Shown: positions 1 to 9,609, counted from the stretch's first letter. The stretch is DNA of 64,000 bases from Variovorax sp. HW608 (GCF_900090195.1 NZ_LT607803.1:1674001-1738000); one strand, 5' to 3'. Notes: generated by a model not told the origin, from the sequence alone. A program made the numbers and translations.

Positions 1-46
1 GCGATTGCCGGGACTGACGACCCAGCCTTTCCTCGCACGACGCCCC

Positions 47-331
47 ATGAAAAAGCACCCGACACAAACCGGCCGGGCCGCCGCCTGCTACGAGCTGCTC
101 GACCTGCTCTCGCACCGCCAGCTGCCCGTGGTGTGCGAGACCCAGGAGGACATCCACAAGATCCTCGCGCTTCGCAGCGCCTCGCTGCTGGAGGCCGAGG
201 CCGATCCGATCGTCCTGCTGCAAAGCGGCGAGCGCCGGATCGAGCGCATCGTGGTCACGGGCATCACCGCCGAGGGGCGTGCCGCCTGCCTCGCCTACAA
301 CGCCATGGCGGTTCCCGCCTGGCGGCGTTGA
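47..331 (+). CDS. hypothetical protein, 94 aa
   Basis: I do not recognise this small soluble protein. It is predicted to be mixed alpha/beta, with no signal peptide, membrane segment or cysteine motif. The start at the internal ATG (MKKHPTQTG) is chosen because the sequence before it reads as non-coding and the Lys-rich start is typical. No good ribosome binding site is visible. It lies at the window edge, so its upstream neighbour is unknown. It converges with the KGG gene, 74 bp away. Confidence 0.5.
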   Translation: MKKHPTQTGRAAACYELLDLLSHRQLPVVCETQEDIHKILALRSASLLEAEADPIVLLQSGERRIERIVVTGITAEGRAACLAYNAMAVPAWRR

Positions 332-405
332 AGCATATTGAACCGGCGGCGGCAGTCGTTGCGGCAAGCGTTGCCGCACGGCTGTCGCCGCGCGTATCCC
401 GCTTG

Positions 406-627
406 TCAGCTTTGCCCGGCCGCCTCGCGCGCAAGGCGGTTCATGCGGCTCTTCTGCCCGGCCGCGCGCGCTTCCGCAGGGGTGAATTCGTGTGCAGTGC
501 CTTTCTCGTGCGCCGCGCGCCCGCCTTCGCGGGCGATGTCGCGCTGCCGCGCCGGATCCATTCCTGCGAAGCCGCGTCCGCGCGGTGACATGGTTTGGCT
601 GGCATCGTGGCCGTCTTTGAGCGTCAT
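406..627 (-). CDS. KGG-type stress-induced protein, 73 aa
   Basis: This small, very hydrophilic protein belongs to the KGG/con-10 group of stress-associated proteins. It shows the family pattern of Gly-rich hydrophilic repeats: GFAGMDP-RQRDIAREGGRAAH, then a second unit EFTPAEARAAGQKS. It has no membrane segment. The start MTLKDGH is chosen over an upstream start because the preceding residues are low-complexity Arg/Ala and the conserved region begins here. It is probably expressed from its own promoter in the 184-bp gap to the right (628-811). The molecular role is unknown; the family is linked to stationary phase and desiccation. Confidence 0.7.
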   Translation of the reverse strand: MTLKDGHDASQTMSPRGRGFAGMDPARQRDIAREGGRAAHEKGTAHEFTPAEARAAGQKSRMNRLAREAAGQS

Positions 628-811
628 GCTGTACTCCTGGTTGACTCGGTCGAGGTGGCGGGGCGAACCCCGTCTCATGCACGGCAAAGGACGTGCCCAC
701 TGCAGAGCGCCCGAAGCGACGACGCCGGACCGCTGCCGGCGCCGGTTCGCCGTGGCAAGAATTGCCGGATGGGTGGAAGGAACTGCGGCAGCTTCTACAC
801 GCGACGCCGCC

Positions 812-1087
812 TCAGGCATCCTCGTGCCGCTCGTCGATCAGCGTGCGTGCCTTCGCCGCCAGCGCCCGGATCGCGCTGACGCCGTCGTCGTGGCGGCCCG
901 AGAGCATCAGCCGGCATCGAAACGCCGACCGGTCGTGGAGATCCGCATGTCCGCTCACGATCCCGTCGGCATTCGACGGTTCCAGCTCGATCGTGACTCT
1001 CCAGCCTCTGTACTGAAACGTGTGCGACCCACTGTCGGCGCTGCATTCCTCCGGCCCCGTGTCGCCGGCCAAATTGGGGCTTGTCAT
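812..1087 (-). CDS. hypothetical protein, 91 aa
   Basis: I do not recognise the family. The start MTSPNLAG is set by an AGGAG 5 bases upstream of the ATG at 1087. The protein has a short acidic head and then a compact predicted alpha/beta part with FQYRGWRVTIELEP and DRSAFRCRLMLSGR strands. It ends in an amphipathic helix, IRALAAKARTLIDERHEDA. No signal peptide or membrane segment is present. It lies between the KGG gene and the hydroxyquinol operon on the same strand, with gaps of 184 and 130 bp, so it is probably monocistronic. Confidence 0.6.
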   Translation of the reverse strand: MTSPNLAGDTGPEECSADSGSHTFQYRGWRVTIELEPSNADGIVSGHADLHDRSAFRCRLMLSGRHDDGVSAIRALAAKARTLIDERHEDA

Positions 1088-1217
1088 TCCATCTCCTGCA
1101 TTCATGGGCCCCGGTTGACCGGAGGGCCCAATGTGAAGTACAGGCAAATGCCATGCCCGGCGCGAGGCCGGGTTTCATTGGCTTACACCATTGGTGTGCC
1201 GATGCGCGCCGGCTCCC

Positions 1218-2294
1218 TCATTCCGGACGAACGCCCTCGAAGGCCCGCTGCAGCAACGCGCGGATCTCGGCGCGCTGGGCCGGTCCGATGGGACGCGGAT
1301 TCCAGTACGGATTGCTGGCGGCGATCTCGGCTGCGCGGTCGAGGTCGTCCGCCCGCATGCCGATGTCGCGCAGCGCCACCGGCGCGCCGTTGGCGCGCGC
1401 GAGGTCGAACAGGCCCGCGGCCGCGCTCGACTTTCCTTGAACGCCGAGCGCGCGCCCGATCCGCTGCATGGCCTGCGGGGCCGCTTCGGCGTTGAAGGCG
1501 ATGGCGTGCGGCAGGACCACGGTGTGCACTTCCGCATGCGGCAGGTTGAAGCTGCCACCCAGCGTGTGGCAGAGCTTGTGGTGCAAGGCCATGCCGACGT
1601 TGCCCAGCACGGTGCCGCAAAGCCAGGCGCCGTAAAGCGCATCGCTTCGTCCATCCAGATCGCGCGGCTGCTGTCGCACGACGGGGAGCGCCTGCGCCAG
1701 TGCCCGGATGCCTTCTTCCGCCATCAGATCCATGATCGGATTGCTGTCCTGCGCATAGAGGCCCTCGGCGGCATGCGCGATGGCATTCATGCCGCTGGTG
1801 ACGCTCAGCGCTACAGGCAGGCTCGCGGTCAGCGCCGGGTCGTAGATCACGGTGCGCGGCAGCACCCGCGGATCGCGGCCCGTTTTCTTGAGGCCCGCTT
1901 CGGTGATGCCGTAGATCGGCGTCATCTCGCTGCCGGCGTAGGTGGTCGGCACGGCCAGCACGGGCAAGCCGGACTCCAGCGCAATGGCCTTGCCCAGGCC
2001 CACGGTCGAGCCGCCGCCGATGGCGATGGCGCAATCGGCGTTGAGCCGCCGGGCTTCCTCGCGCGCCTCGCGAGCGGTCTCGATCGGCACGTGCATCACG
2101 GCACGCGCAAAGACGCCCGCGGCACGTGCACCGAGGCGATCGGCCACCATCGTGGCCTGGGCCGCCTGGTCCGGCGTCGAAAGGACCAGCGCGCGCCTCG
2201 ACCCCAGCAGATCGATTTCGCGTTCGAGATGGGCGAGCGAGCCGGCACCGAACACCACGCGCGTTGGCTGGCCGGCGTGGATAAAGTCACGCAC
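1218..2294 (-). CDS. maleylacetate reductase, 358 aa
   Basis: This is an iron-containing alcohol dehydrogenase-fold enzyme that reduces maleylacetate to 3-oxoadipate with NAD(P)H, the step after hydroxyquinol ring cleavage. The nucleotide-binding GGGSTVGLGKAIAL (about residue 93) and PTTYAGSEMTPIYGIT are typical of the maleylacetate reductase branch. The histidines in MALHHKLCHTLGG and LPHAEVHTVVLPH fall where that family has its active-site residues. Length is normal. Translation appears to start at GTG (2294), preceded by AAAGGA. It is the last gene of a four-gene operon, 33 bp after the Dabb gene. Its pairing with hydroxyquinol 1,2-dioxygenase makes the assignment firm. Confidence 0.9.
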   Translation of the reverse strand: MRDFIHAGQPTRVVFGAGSLAHLEREIDLLGSRRALVLSTPDQAAQATMVADRLGARAAGVFARAVMHVPIETAREAREEARRLNADCAIAIGGGSTVGLGKAIALESGLPVLAVPTTYAGSEMTPIYGITEAGLKKTGRDPRVLPRTVIYDPALTASLPVALSVTSGMNAIAHAAEGLYAQDSNPIMDLMAEEGIRALAQALPVVRQQPRDLDGRSDALYGAWLCGTVLGNVGMALHHKLCHTLGGSFNLPHAEVHTVVLPHAIAFNAEAAPQAMQRIGRALGVQGKSSAAAGLFDLARANGAPVALRDIGMRADDLDRAAEIAASNPYWNPRPIGPAQRAEIRALLQRAFEGVRPE

Positions 2295-2327
2295 GTTCTT
2301 CTTTCCTTTCTGCGATGGAGACCCGCC

Positions 2328-2627
2328 TCACGCGGGATAGTCCACCTGGTAGCGGGCGATCCGCAGGTCGCCCAGTTCCTGCCGCACGCGCGTGTGCTCG
2401 GGGTGCGTTGCATAGGCGCTGAGCGCGGCCTGCGATTCGAATTCGCTGTACAGCACCACGTCGCATGCATAGTCGACGCGGCTCGTGTCGACGCCGATCT
2501 CGAGCTTCAGCAGGCCGGGGATGCGGCCTCGCAGCGTCTCGAAGCAGCGCTTGAGCGTCGCAATGTTGGCGGCCTTTTCGTCGTCGCTTTCACCGCGGAC
2601 GTTCCACATCACGATGTGCCGGATCAT
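2328..2627 (-). CDS. Dabb (stress-responsive A/B barrel) protein, 99 aa
   Basis: A small dimeric ferredoxin-like alpha+beta barrel protein. MIRHIVMWNVRGE at the start and the later H-x-R segment of HPEHTRVRQEL are typical of the Dabb family. The ATG overlaps the stop of the dioxygenase gene in an ATGA junction, so the two are translationally coupled. Dabb proteins in aromatic operons are often uncharacterised. A role in handling an unstable intermediate such as maleylacetate or hydroxyquinol is inference from position only. Confidence 0.8.
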   Translation of the reverse strand: MIRHIVMWNVRGESDDEKAANIATLKRCFETLRGRIPGLLKLEIGVDTSRVDYACDVVLYSEFESQAALSAYATHPEHTRVRQELGDLRIARYQVDYPA

Positions 2628-3469
2628 CGGGCGACCGATTCGGTGGCGGGCTTCAGCACGAAGTCGTATTCGAGCAGATAGCTGCCATCGGGCTGCCGCT
2701 GCCAATCGCACACCAGCGACTGGCGCACGCCGAAGACGGCATCCGAGTCGAGGTAGTCGCTCTCGTTGCGGAACACATGGGTGATCAGCGTCTCGTAGCC
2801 CGGCGCGCTGACCATGAAATGCAGATGCGCGGGGCGCCAGGGGTGGCGCCCGGTCGCCTCGAGCATCGCGCCCACGGGGCCGTCGTGCGGGATGGCGTAC
2901 GGCACCGCGACGATCGAACGGAAGTGGAAGCGCCCCTCGTCGTCGGCGGTCAGGATGCCGCGGGCCTGCGCCTGCGCGAGGCCTTCGTGCTGCACGTCGT
3001 ACAAGCCGTCCTCGTCGGACTGCCAGACGTCGAGTTCGGCGCCCGGCACGGGTTCGCCGTCGATGCCGCGCACGGTTCCCTGCACCAGGCAAGGGGTACC
3101 CTTGGCGCCATTGGCGATGTCGGCGCCGAGTTCGTAGCGCGGCGCACCCGCGACGTGAAAGGGCCCGAATACCGTGGCTTCCGTGCAGCCGGCGGGCTTG
3201 TCGTTGTTCATCGCCACCGTCAGCATGGACAGGCCCAGCACATCCGACAGCAGGATGAACTCCTGCCGCTTGTCGTCGGTGATGTGGGCGCAGCCGGTCA
3301 GGAACTCGATGCCCTTGAACCACTCCGCCTCGGTCAGCCGCACCTCGCGCGCGAAGGCGTGCAGGTGCTGGACCAGGCTGGTCATGATTTCCTTCAGCCG
3401 CGGGTCCGTCGTGCCGGCAAAGCTGGCGATGACCGCCTGGGTGATGTTGTCCTGATTCAGGTTGCGCAT
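2624..3469 (-). CDS. hydroxyquinol 1,2-dioxygenase (intradiol), 281 aa
   Basis: A non-haem Fe(III) intradiol dioxygenase that cleaves 1,2,4-trihydroxybenzene to maleylacetate. The N-terminal helical dimerisation domain (about 1-100) is followed by the catalytic beta-sandwich. The four iron ligands are visible: Tyr157 (DGLYDVQ), Tyr191 (AVPYAIP), His215 and His217 (RPAHLHFMV). Length fits hydroxyquinol and catechol dioxygenases. Choosing hydroxyquinol over catechol or chlorocatechol rests on the adjacent maleylacetate reductase and the absence of cycloisomerase genes. It sits 15 bp after the NTF2-like gene in the same operon. Confidence 0.88.
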   Translation of the reverse strand: MRNLNQDNITQAVIASFAGTTDPRLKEIMTSLVQHLHAFAREVRLTEAEWFKGIEFLTGCAHITDDKRQEFILLSDVLGLSMLTVAMNNDKPAGCTEATVFGPFHVAGAPRYELGADIANGAKGTPCLVQGTVRGIDGEPVPGAELDVWQSDEDGLYDVQHEGLAQAQARGILTADDEGRFHFRSIVAVPYAIPHDGPVGAMLEATGRHPWRPAHLHFMVSAPGYETLITHVFRNESDYLDSDAVFGVRQSLVCDWQRQPDGSYLLEYDFVLKPATESVAR

Positions 3470-3484
3470 GGTCGGATCCCGAAT

Positions 3485-4090
3485 TCAGCGTTCCAGCGCG
3501 CCGCCGGCGAGCCAGGCGGCGCCGCGACGGTACAGGTCCTGGACGGCGTCGCCCTTGAGCATCGGCATATCCATCTTGACCGTATAGCCGATGCGCTTCT
3601 GGATCAACGCGAGGTGGCGATAGCCTTCGGGCATCCGGGCCAGCGCGACCTGGTCCAGCGTCACGGTCGCGGCCGGGTCGACCGGGTCGATGCGGTCCTT
3701 CTCGTAGATCGGCTGGCGATGCAGCAGCTTCCATTCCCCTTCGTGGCGCACCACGAAGTCATAGAAGCGACCGGTGCAGACGACGTCGCACAGCACGCCG
3801 TCGACCTCGCCACGCTGCGAGATCGTCATCTTGGTCTGCGCGATGGCGCGCTCACCCTCGATGTCGATCGCCGAGCCGCCGAGGAAGTGAAGAATGCTGA
3901 CGCCCTTCGCCCAACCTTCCTTCGTGACGCGGATGAAGTCTGCAAAGGGGCCCTGGAACCAGGTCGCCATCATCACGCCTTCGGGATGCCAGACGGTGGC
4001 GAAGCGCTCCCAGTCGCCGGCGTCGCGCCAGACGGCCCAGCGCTCGATCATCCGGCGGATTTCGAGTTCGTTCTTCAGCTTGTCGTTCAT
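3485..4090 (-). CDS. NTF2/SnoaL-like protein, 201 aa
   Basis: First gene of the hydroxyquinol operon. It has a cone-shaped NTF2-like fold: an N-terminal helix NELEIRRMIERWAVWRDAGDWERFATVWHPEG, then strands including GRFYDFVVRHEGEWKLLHRQPIYEKDRI. Members include hydratases, isomerases and small subunits of ring-hydroxylating enzymes. No partner large subunit is nearby, so the reaction is unknown. The strong conservation of the W-D-W-F-A-V-W-HP-G motif suggests a catalytic pocket. It is probably expressed from the shared divergent promoter at 4091-4191 under LysR control. Confidence 0.75.
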   Translation of the reverse strand: MNDKLKNELEIRRMIERWAVWRDAGDWERFATVWHPEGVMMATWFQGPFADFIRVTKEGWAKGVSILHFLGGSAIDIEGERAIAQTKMTISQRGEVDGVLCDVVCTGRFYDFVVRHEGEWKLLHRQPIYEKDRIDPVDPAATVTLDQVALARMPEGYRHLALIQKRIGYTVKMDMPMLKGDAVQDLYRRGAAWLAGGALER

Positions 4091-4161
4091 GTCGTCTCCT
4101 GGAGGAATTCGGTTGCGAACGCCACTTTAGTTTTTCAAAACCGATAGATAAACTTCCCCGA

Positions 4162-4180
4162 TCGGAAATTTGATTTCCGA
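4162..4180. promoter_or_regulatory. palindromic operator for the LysR regulator
   Basis: A perfect inverted repeat with 7-base arms, TCGGAAA-N5-TTTCCGA, lies in the 101-bp divergent gap between the hydroxyquinol operon and the LysR gene, ending 11 bp before the LysR ATG. It has the symmetry of a LysR-type recognition site and is well placed for autorepression and control of the divergent operon. The assignment is from position and symmetry. Confidence 0.6.
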
Positions 4181-4191
4181 ATTTTGGAAAG

Positions 4192-5139
4192 ATGGATCGT
4201 TTCACCGAGCTCGAGCTCTTCATCCAGGTCGCCGAATGCGGAAGCATTGGCCGCGCAGCGGAACTGCTCGGCCTGTCCAATCCGGCGGCGAGCCGGCATC
4301 TGAGCGCGCTCGAAAACCGCCTCAAGACCCGGCTGGTCGAGCGCAATACGCGGCGGCTGTACCTGACCGCGGAGGGGCAGGCGTTCTATGAGCGCGCCCG
4401 CGCGGCGATGGCCGAACTGCAGGATGCAGAGGCGGTGCTGCAGACCCAGAACCTCAATCCCTCGGGAGTGCTCCGGGTCAGCGCCTCGCTGTCGTTCGCG
4501 CTGCACCAGATCGCTCCGCGCCTGCGGCGCTACCACGCGCTCTATCCCAACGTCACGGTGCACCTGGAAGCGGCCAATCGCTACATGGACATGATCGACA
4601 GCGGCATCGACGTCGCCATCCGCACGCGGGAGTTCGAGTCCGACAGCAACATCACCATTCGCCGTCTGGCGAGCACGCGGCGCGTGCTGTGCGCCTCGCC
4701 GGGCTACCTGGCTGCGTACGGCGTTCCCCAGGTGCCGCAGGATCTGACGCAGCACGACTTCCTGCTCTACGTGCTGGCGAACAAATGGCAGGAGCTCAAG
4801 CTCACGCTGCGACAGCAGACCCAGGTCATCCAGGTGCGGGGGATCTTCGAATCCAACGACGGACAGATCCTGCGCGCCGCCGCGCTGGACGGCATGGGCA
4901 TCCTCGTGCAGCCCAGCTACATCGTCTATGACGACATCGTGGCGGGACGGCTGGTGCCGGTGCTGAACGAGTGGGACCTGCCGCGCCTGCAGATCAACAT
5001 CGCCTACCCCAGCCGCAAGCACCTGCCCACCAAGGTCCGATCGTTCATCGACTTCATGGTCGACGAGTTCGAGCGCAACGAGTACGAGCGCAAGTGGACG
5101 AGCTACATGGGGTTGCGCGCTACCTCGGCGAAGCCGTAG
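4192..5139 (+). CDS. LysR-family regulator of the hydroxyquinol operon, 315 aa
   Basis: A LysR-type transcriptional regulator. The N-terminal winged helix-turn-helix covers roughly residues 1-60 (FTELELFIQVAECGSIGRAAELLGLSNPAASRHLSALENRLKTRL in three parts). A linker helix and a periplasmic-binding-like effector domain (about 90-300) follow. A GGA-rich ribosome site lies just before the ATG. It is divergent from the hydroxyquinol genes and probably senses a pathway intermediate, as is usual for this arrangement. The 229 bp after it (5140-5368) hold no gene I can support. Confidence 0.85.
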   Translation: MDRFTELELFIQVAECGSIGRAAELLGLSNPAASRHLSALENRLKTRLVERNTRRLYLTAEGQAFYERARAAMAELQDAEAVLQTQNLNPSGVLRVSASLSFALHQIAPRLRRYHALYPNVTVHLEAANRYMDMIDSGIDVAIRTREFESDSNITIRRLASTRRVLCASPGYLAAYGVPQVPQDLTQHDFLLYVLANKWQELKLTLRQQTQVIQVRGIFESNDGQILRAAALDGMGILVQPSYIVYDDIVAGRLVPVLNEWDLPRLQINIAYPSRKHLPTKVRSFIDFMVDEFERNEYERKWTSYMGLRATSAKP

Positions 5140-5368
5140 CAGGCGGCGCCTGCGCTCGCGAGAGGGCTCGACGGTGCGGTAACGGCGCCTTGCTCCTACA
5201 GCCCGGTCAGTGGCGTCGCACATGGTTGACGCGGGGCGCGCCGCATCGTCGTTGCGATCAGAAGCCTCGGCGGGCGGCATCCCGGCGCTGCCGGAACTGG
5301 CGTCCGGGTTGCCGCCGCGCTTCGGGGATTTCGGAAGCGCATAATCGCTGCCTTCATAGAGAGGCACG

Positions 5369-5797
5369 ATGAGCGAACAGGCGCCCGTGCAGCGCCGCGC
5401 CAGCGACGTGCCGGTTCTCGTGGCGGACGACAACGAGGACGCGGGCTGGGGCGTGGCCAAGCTGCTCGAGATCATGGGCTACCGGACCGTGACCGCCGGC
5501 GGTGGCCGGCGAGCGCTGCAACTGGCGGCGGAACTCCAGCCGGCCGTGGTTCTGCTGGATGTGGGCATGCCCGACATGGACGGTCACGAAGTGGCCAGGC
5601 GCCTGCGCGCGATGGACGGCGGCGCGGACCTGATCCTGCTGGCGATGACCGGCTGGGGGCAGGAAAGCGACGTGCGCCGCTCGCTCGAAGCGGGCTTCGA
5701 CGCGCACCTGACCAAGCCGATCGATCCGGAGCAGGTCGTCCAGCTGATCGAGGAGCAGCTCGCGCTGCGCCGGGGCGACGCCCCGTCGGAGTCCTGA
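5369..5797 (+). CDS. stand-alone response-regulator receiver, 142 aa
   Basis: A single CheY-like receiver domain with no output domain. The acidic pair (ADDNED, about 20-24), the phospho-acceptor Asp64 (VVLLDVGMPDMDG) and Lys116 (LTKPID) are all present, so it should be phosphorylatable. The extension before the domain is about 13 residues. An AGAGAGG precedes the ATG. It converges on the CBS-domain gene with a 4-bp gap. The cognate kinase is unknown; this type is often fed by hybrid kinases. Confidence 0.82.
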   Translation: MSEQAPVQRRASDVPVLVADDNEDAGWGVAKLLEIMGYRTVTAGGGRRALQLAAELQPAVVLLDVGMPDMDGHEVARRLRAMDGGADLILLAMTGWGQESDVRRSLEAGFDAHLTKPIDPEQVVQLIEEQLALRRGDAPSES

Positions 5798-5801
5798 GTT
5801 C

Positions 5802-6176
5802 TCAGCGCGGGCTGGTCGGCGTCCCGCCCAGCGACAGCATGCCGACCAGCCGTCGCGCGCGATCCACCACCGGAATCCTGCGCGGCAGGCGGCCGTCCAT
5901 GCTCTGCAGCACCTCGTCGTACGGCTGGTCTTCGTAGCACCAGAAGGGATTCGCCGACATGAGATAGCCGACGGGGGTGCTCGATGGCGGCAAGCCGCGC
6001 GCGACGGTGAGCACCGCAATGTCCCGCGCGGTGACCACGCCCAGGAGCCTTCCATCCTCGCAGACCGGCACGAAGGCCAGGCCCCACTCATCCATGGCCC
6101 TGGCGGCCACTTCTGCCGACGCATGCGGCGATACCGCCCGAACCGCCCGGCTCATGACCTCGGAAACCATCGTCAT
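5802..6176 (-). CDS. tandem CBS-domain protein, 124 aa
   Basis: Two CBS motifs fill the protein: VSEVMSRAVRAVSP...LLGVVTARDIAVL and VGYLMSANPFWCYEDQ...RRLVGMLSLG. CBS pairs (Bateman modules) bind adenine nucleotides and act as energy sensors. There is no attached effector domain. The start MTMVSEVMS is chosen because GGAG lies 7 bases upstream; an upstream start would add a low-complexity segment. It is the last gene after the NtrC-type activator on the same strand, with an 81-bp gap, and may belong to that transcription unit. Confidence 0.8.
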   Translation of the reverse strand: MTMVSEVMSRAVRAVSPHASAEVAARAMDEWGLAFVPVCEDGRLLGVVTARDIAVLTVARGLPPSSTPVGYLMSANPFWCYEDQPYDEVLQSMDGRLPRRIPVVDRARRLVGMLSLGGTPTSPR

Positions 6177-6257
6177 CGGCGCACTCCAGTCCGCGATCGC
6201 ACATGCTGCTGCGCATGTCCTCCGCCCGAAGGCCGGCAAACCGTGTGCCCGCTGCGC

Positions 6258-7706
<1,449 letters not shown>

Positions 7707-7736
7707 TGCCGTCCTTCGCCAGCGTGCGCAAGACGG

Positions 7737-8108
7737 CTAGTCGGGGTATCTCTGTGCGAGTCCGCGCAATTCCTCTGTCAGCGCCGTCATACGCGCGAGC
7801 TGGCGAGCGATCACCCGCCGCGCCTCGGCCTGCAGATCCTCATCATCGGTCGCCGATTGGAGAATTTCCAGTGCGGCGCGCGCCGCGCCGATGGGGGTGC
7901 GCAGCTCGTGGTCCAGTCGAAGCAACTCGCGGGATTGGACGGCCAGTCTCTCGCGCAGGCGTCCGGCCTCTTCGGCGTCGTTCGCGCTCACTTGTGCCGC
8001 AGGCGTGCGTTTTCGCAGGGCTCGACTTGCCCAGTACGTGGCCGATAACAGCCCGAGGGCGGCCAAGCCCTGCCGGACGCGCAAGTTTTGCCGCAACACC
8101 TTCCGCAT
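7737..8108 (-). CDS. HisKA-only histidine-kinase-like protein, 123 aa
   Basis: The N-terminus has a weakly hydrophobic stretch (about 12-30, GLAALGLLSATYWASRAL) that may be a membrane anchor. A dimerisation/phosphotransfer segment follows, with an H-box at His67 (RLDHELRTPIGAARAALEIL). The protein then stops, with no HATPase domain, so it cannot autophosphorylate. GAGGG precedes the ATG at 8108. It ends 30 bp before the NtrC-type gene, so they are probably co-transcribed. It could be a phosphotransfer or dimer-poisoning partner, or simply a truncated kinase. The intact H-box and clean stop argue for function. Confidence 0.7.
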   Translation of the reverse strand: MRKVLRQNLRVRQGLAALGLLSATYWASRALRKRTPAAQVSANDAEEAGRLRERLAVQSRELLRLDHELRTPIGAARAALEILQSATDDEDLQAEARRVIARQLARMTALTEELRGLAQRYPD

Positions 8109-8167
8109 GGTTCCCTCTTCTCGCTTTTTATTGAAAACCAAGGTATTAGTTTATCGCTATGATGAGC

Positions 8168-8182
8168 TGGCACAACAGTTGC
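8168..8182 (+). promoter_or_regulatory. sigma-54 (-24/-12) promoter match at the rpoN start
   Basis: TGGCAC-AACAG-TTGC matches the sigma-54 consensus, with the invariant GG (8169-8170) and GC (8181-8182) ten bases apart. A start 12 bases past the GC falls at about 8194, the A of the rpoN ATG. Transcripts would be leaderless, which agrees with the lack of any Shine-Dalgarno sequence before that ATG. A chance match cannot be excluded. Confidence 0.5.
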
Positions 8183-8193
8183 GCTGACCGCTC

Positions 8194-9591
8194 ATGCCAG
8201 CCCTCGGACAGCACATCCGTCCCGCCCAGCTCACGGCTTTTTCGCCCCGGCTGCAGCAGGCCGTGCGCCTGCTGCACCTGTCGTCGCTGGACTATGCGCA
8301 GGCGCTGCAGGAAGCGGCAGAGGACAACCCGTTCCTCGATTTCGAGGACGCCACGCCCGCCGCGACCGATGCCATCGAGGCGCCCGAAGCCGCCGGGCCG
8401 GATCCGAACGAGTCGCGCGACTTCATCGACCGCCTCGGTCCTGCCGCGCGCGGTGCCGTGCTGTCGCACGAGGAGAGCGCGGACGCCCTGCAGCGCCTGC
8501 CGGTGGCCGCATCGCTGCGGCAGCACCTGCATGCGCAACTGGGCGTCCTGCGGCTCGGCGAGCGCGAACGCATGCTCGCCGCGGCGGTGGTCGAGTCACT
8601 GGACGACGACGGCTATCTGCGCATCTCGCTGGACGACATCGCCGCGGTCGTGCGGGAGGACGGCGAGGATGCCGCGGAGCTCGACGCCGACCTCTTCGGC
8701 GCGTTGCGGCGGGTGCAGGCGCTCGATCCGCCGGGCGTGGGCGCGCGCAGTGTCTCGGAGTGCCTGCTGCTGCAGTTGCCGCGCATCGCGGACCCGATCC
8801 TGCGCGACACGGTGCGTCGCATCGCGTCCGGCCATCTCGAGTTGCTCGCGAGACACCATCTCAAGCGCCTCGCGGACGCGCTCGGCGAGCCGCTCGTGCG
8901 CGTCCGCGAGGCAGGCGAGTGCATCCGCCGGCTCGATGCGCGCCCGGGCTGGAAGTACGACGCCACGCCGACGCCTTTCGTCACCCCCGACGTGTTCGTG
9001 CGCAAGAGGCGCGGCGTGTGGACCGCGGTGCTCAACGAGTCCGCCATGCCGCGCCTGAACCTGAACCAGGACTACGCGCGCCTCTTCGAGCGGCAGGCGT
9101 GCGAGCGCAACCCTGCGCTGGCGGGCTGCCTCGAACGCGCGCGCTGGACCGTGCAGAACCTCGCGCAGCGGGCGGCGACCATCCACGACGTCGCGCAGGC
9201 CATCGTGGCGAAGCAGAAGCTCTTTCTCGACTATGGCCCGCTGGCGATGAAGCCGCTGACCCTGCGCGCCGTCGCGGATGCGGTGGGCGTGCATCCGTCC
9301 ACCGTGTCGCGCACCGTCCACCACAAGTACATCGCGACGCCGTCGGGCGTGTTCGAACTCAAGTACTTCTTCTCGCGCGGGCTGGCGCACCGAAGCGGCC
9401 GCGCGACCGCGCCGACCGCGATCAAGGAGCTGCTGCGCGAGCTCATCTCGTCGGAGCAGGACGGCGCACCGCTCAGCGATGCGACGCTCGCGCGCATGCT
9501 CGGCGAGCAGGGCTTCAGCGTGGCGCGGCGCACGGTCACGAAGTACCGGCAGGCGATGAACATCGAGCCGGTGGACTGGCGCCGGCGCTGA
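8194..9591 (+). CDS. rpoN: RNA polymerase sigma-54 factor, probably a second copy, 465 aa
   Basis: A full sigma-54: region I with the Gln/Leu-rich FSPRLQQAVRLLHLSSLDY (about 16-34), the core-binding domain (about 100-300), a helix-turn-helix (LRAVADAVGVHPSTVSRTVHHKYI) and the C-terminal RpoN box ARRTVTKYR (about 444-452), which reads the -24 element. The usual housekeeping rpoN neighbours (lptB, hpf, ptsN) are absent. With a divergent kinase fragment and NtrC-type activator next door, it is most likely a paralogue with its own regulon. The acidic region II is short. It converges with the OmpA-like gene 18 bp away. Confidence 0.92.
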   Translation: MPALGQHIRPAQLTAFSPRLQQAVRLLHLSSLDYAQALQEAAEDNPFLDFEDATPAATDAIEAPEAAGPDPNESRDFIDRLGPAARGAVLSHEESADALQRLPVAASLRQHLHAQLGVLRLGERERMLAAAVVESLDDDGYLRISLDDIAAVVREDGEDAAELDADLFGALRRVQALDPPGVGARSVSECLLLQLPRIADPILRDTVRRIASGHLELLARHHLKRLADALGEPLVRVREAGECIRRLDARPGWKYDATPTPFVTPDVFVRKRRGVWTAVLNESAMPRLNLNQDYARLFERQACERNPALAGCLERARWTVQNLAQRAATIHDVAQAIVAKQKLFLDYGPLAMKPLTLRAVADAVGVHPSTVSRTVHHKYIATPSGVFELKYFFSRGLAHRSGRATAPTAIKELLRELISSEQDGAPLSDATLARMLGEQGFSVARRTVTKYRQAMNIEPVDWRRR

Positions 9592-9609
9592 AGGCCCGGC
9601 CGACGCGCG

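Noticed and set aside
1156..1175. CCCGGC-N5-GCCGGG followed by TTT, like a terminator
   Set aside because: The T-run is on the + strand, but both flanking genes are on the minus strand, so no transcript is known for it to end.
8162..8193. An earlier start codon for rpoN, from the ATG pair at 8159-8164
   Set aside because: Both ATGs are out of frame with rpoN, and the rpoN frame has a stop at 8185-8187.
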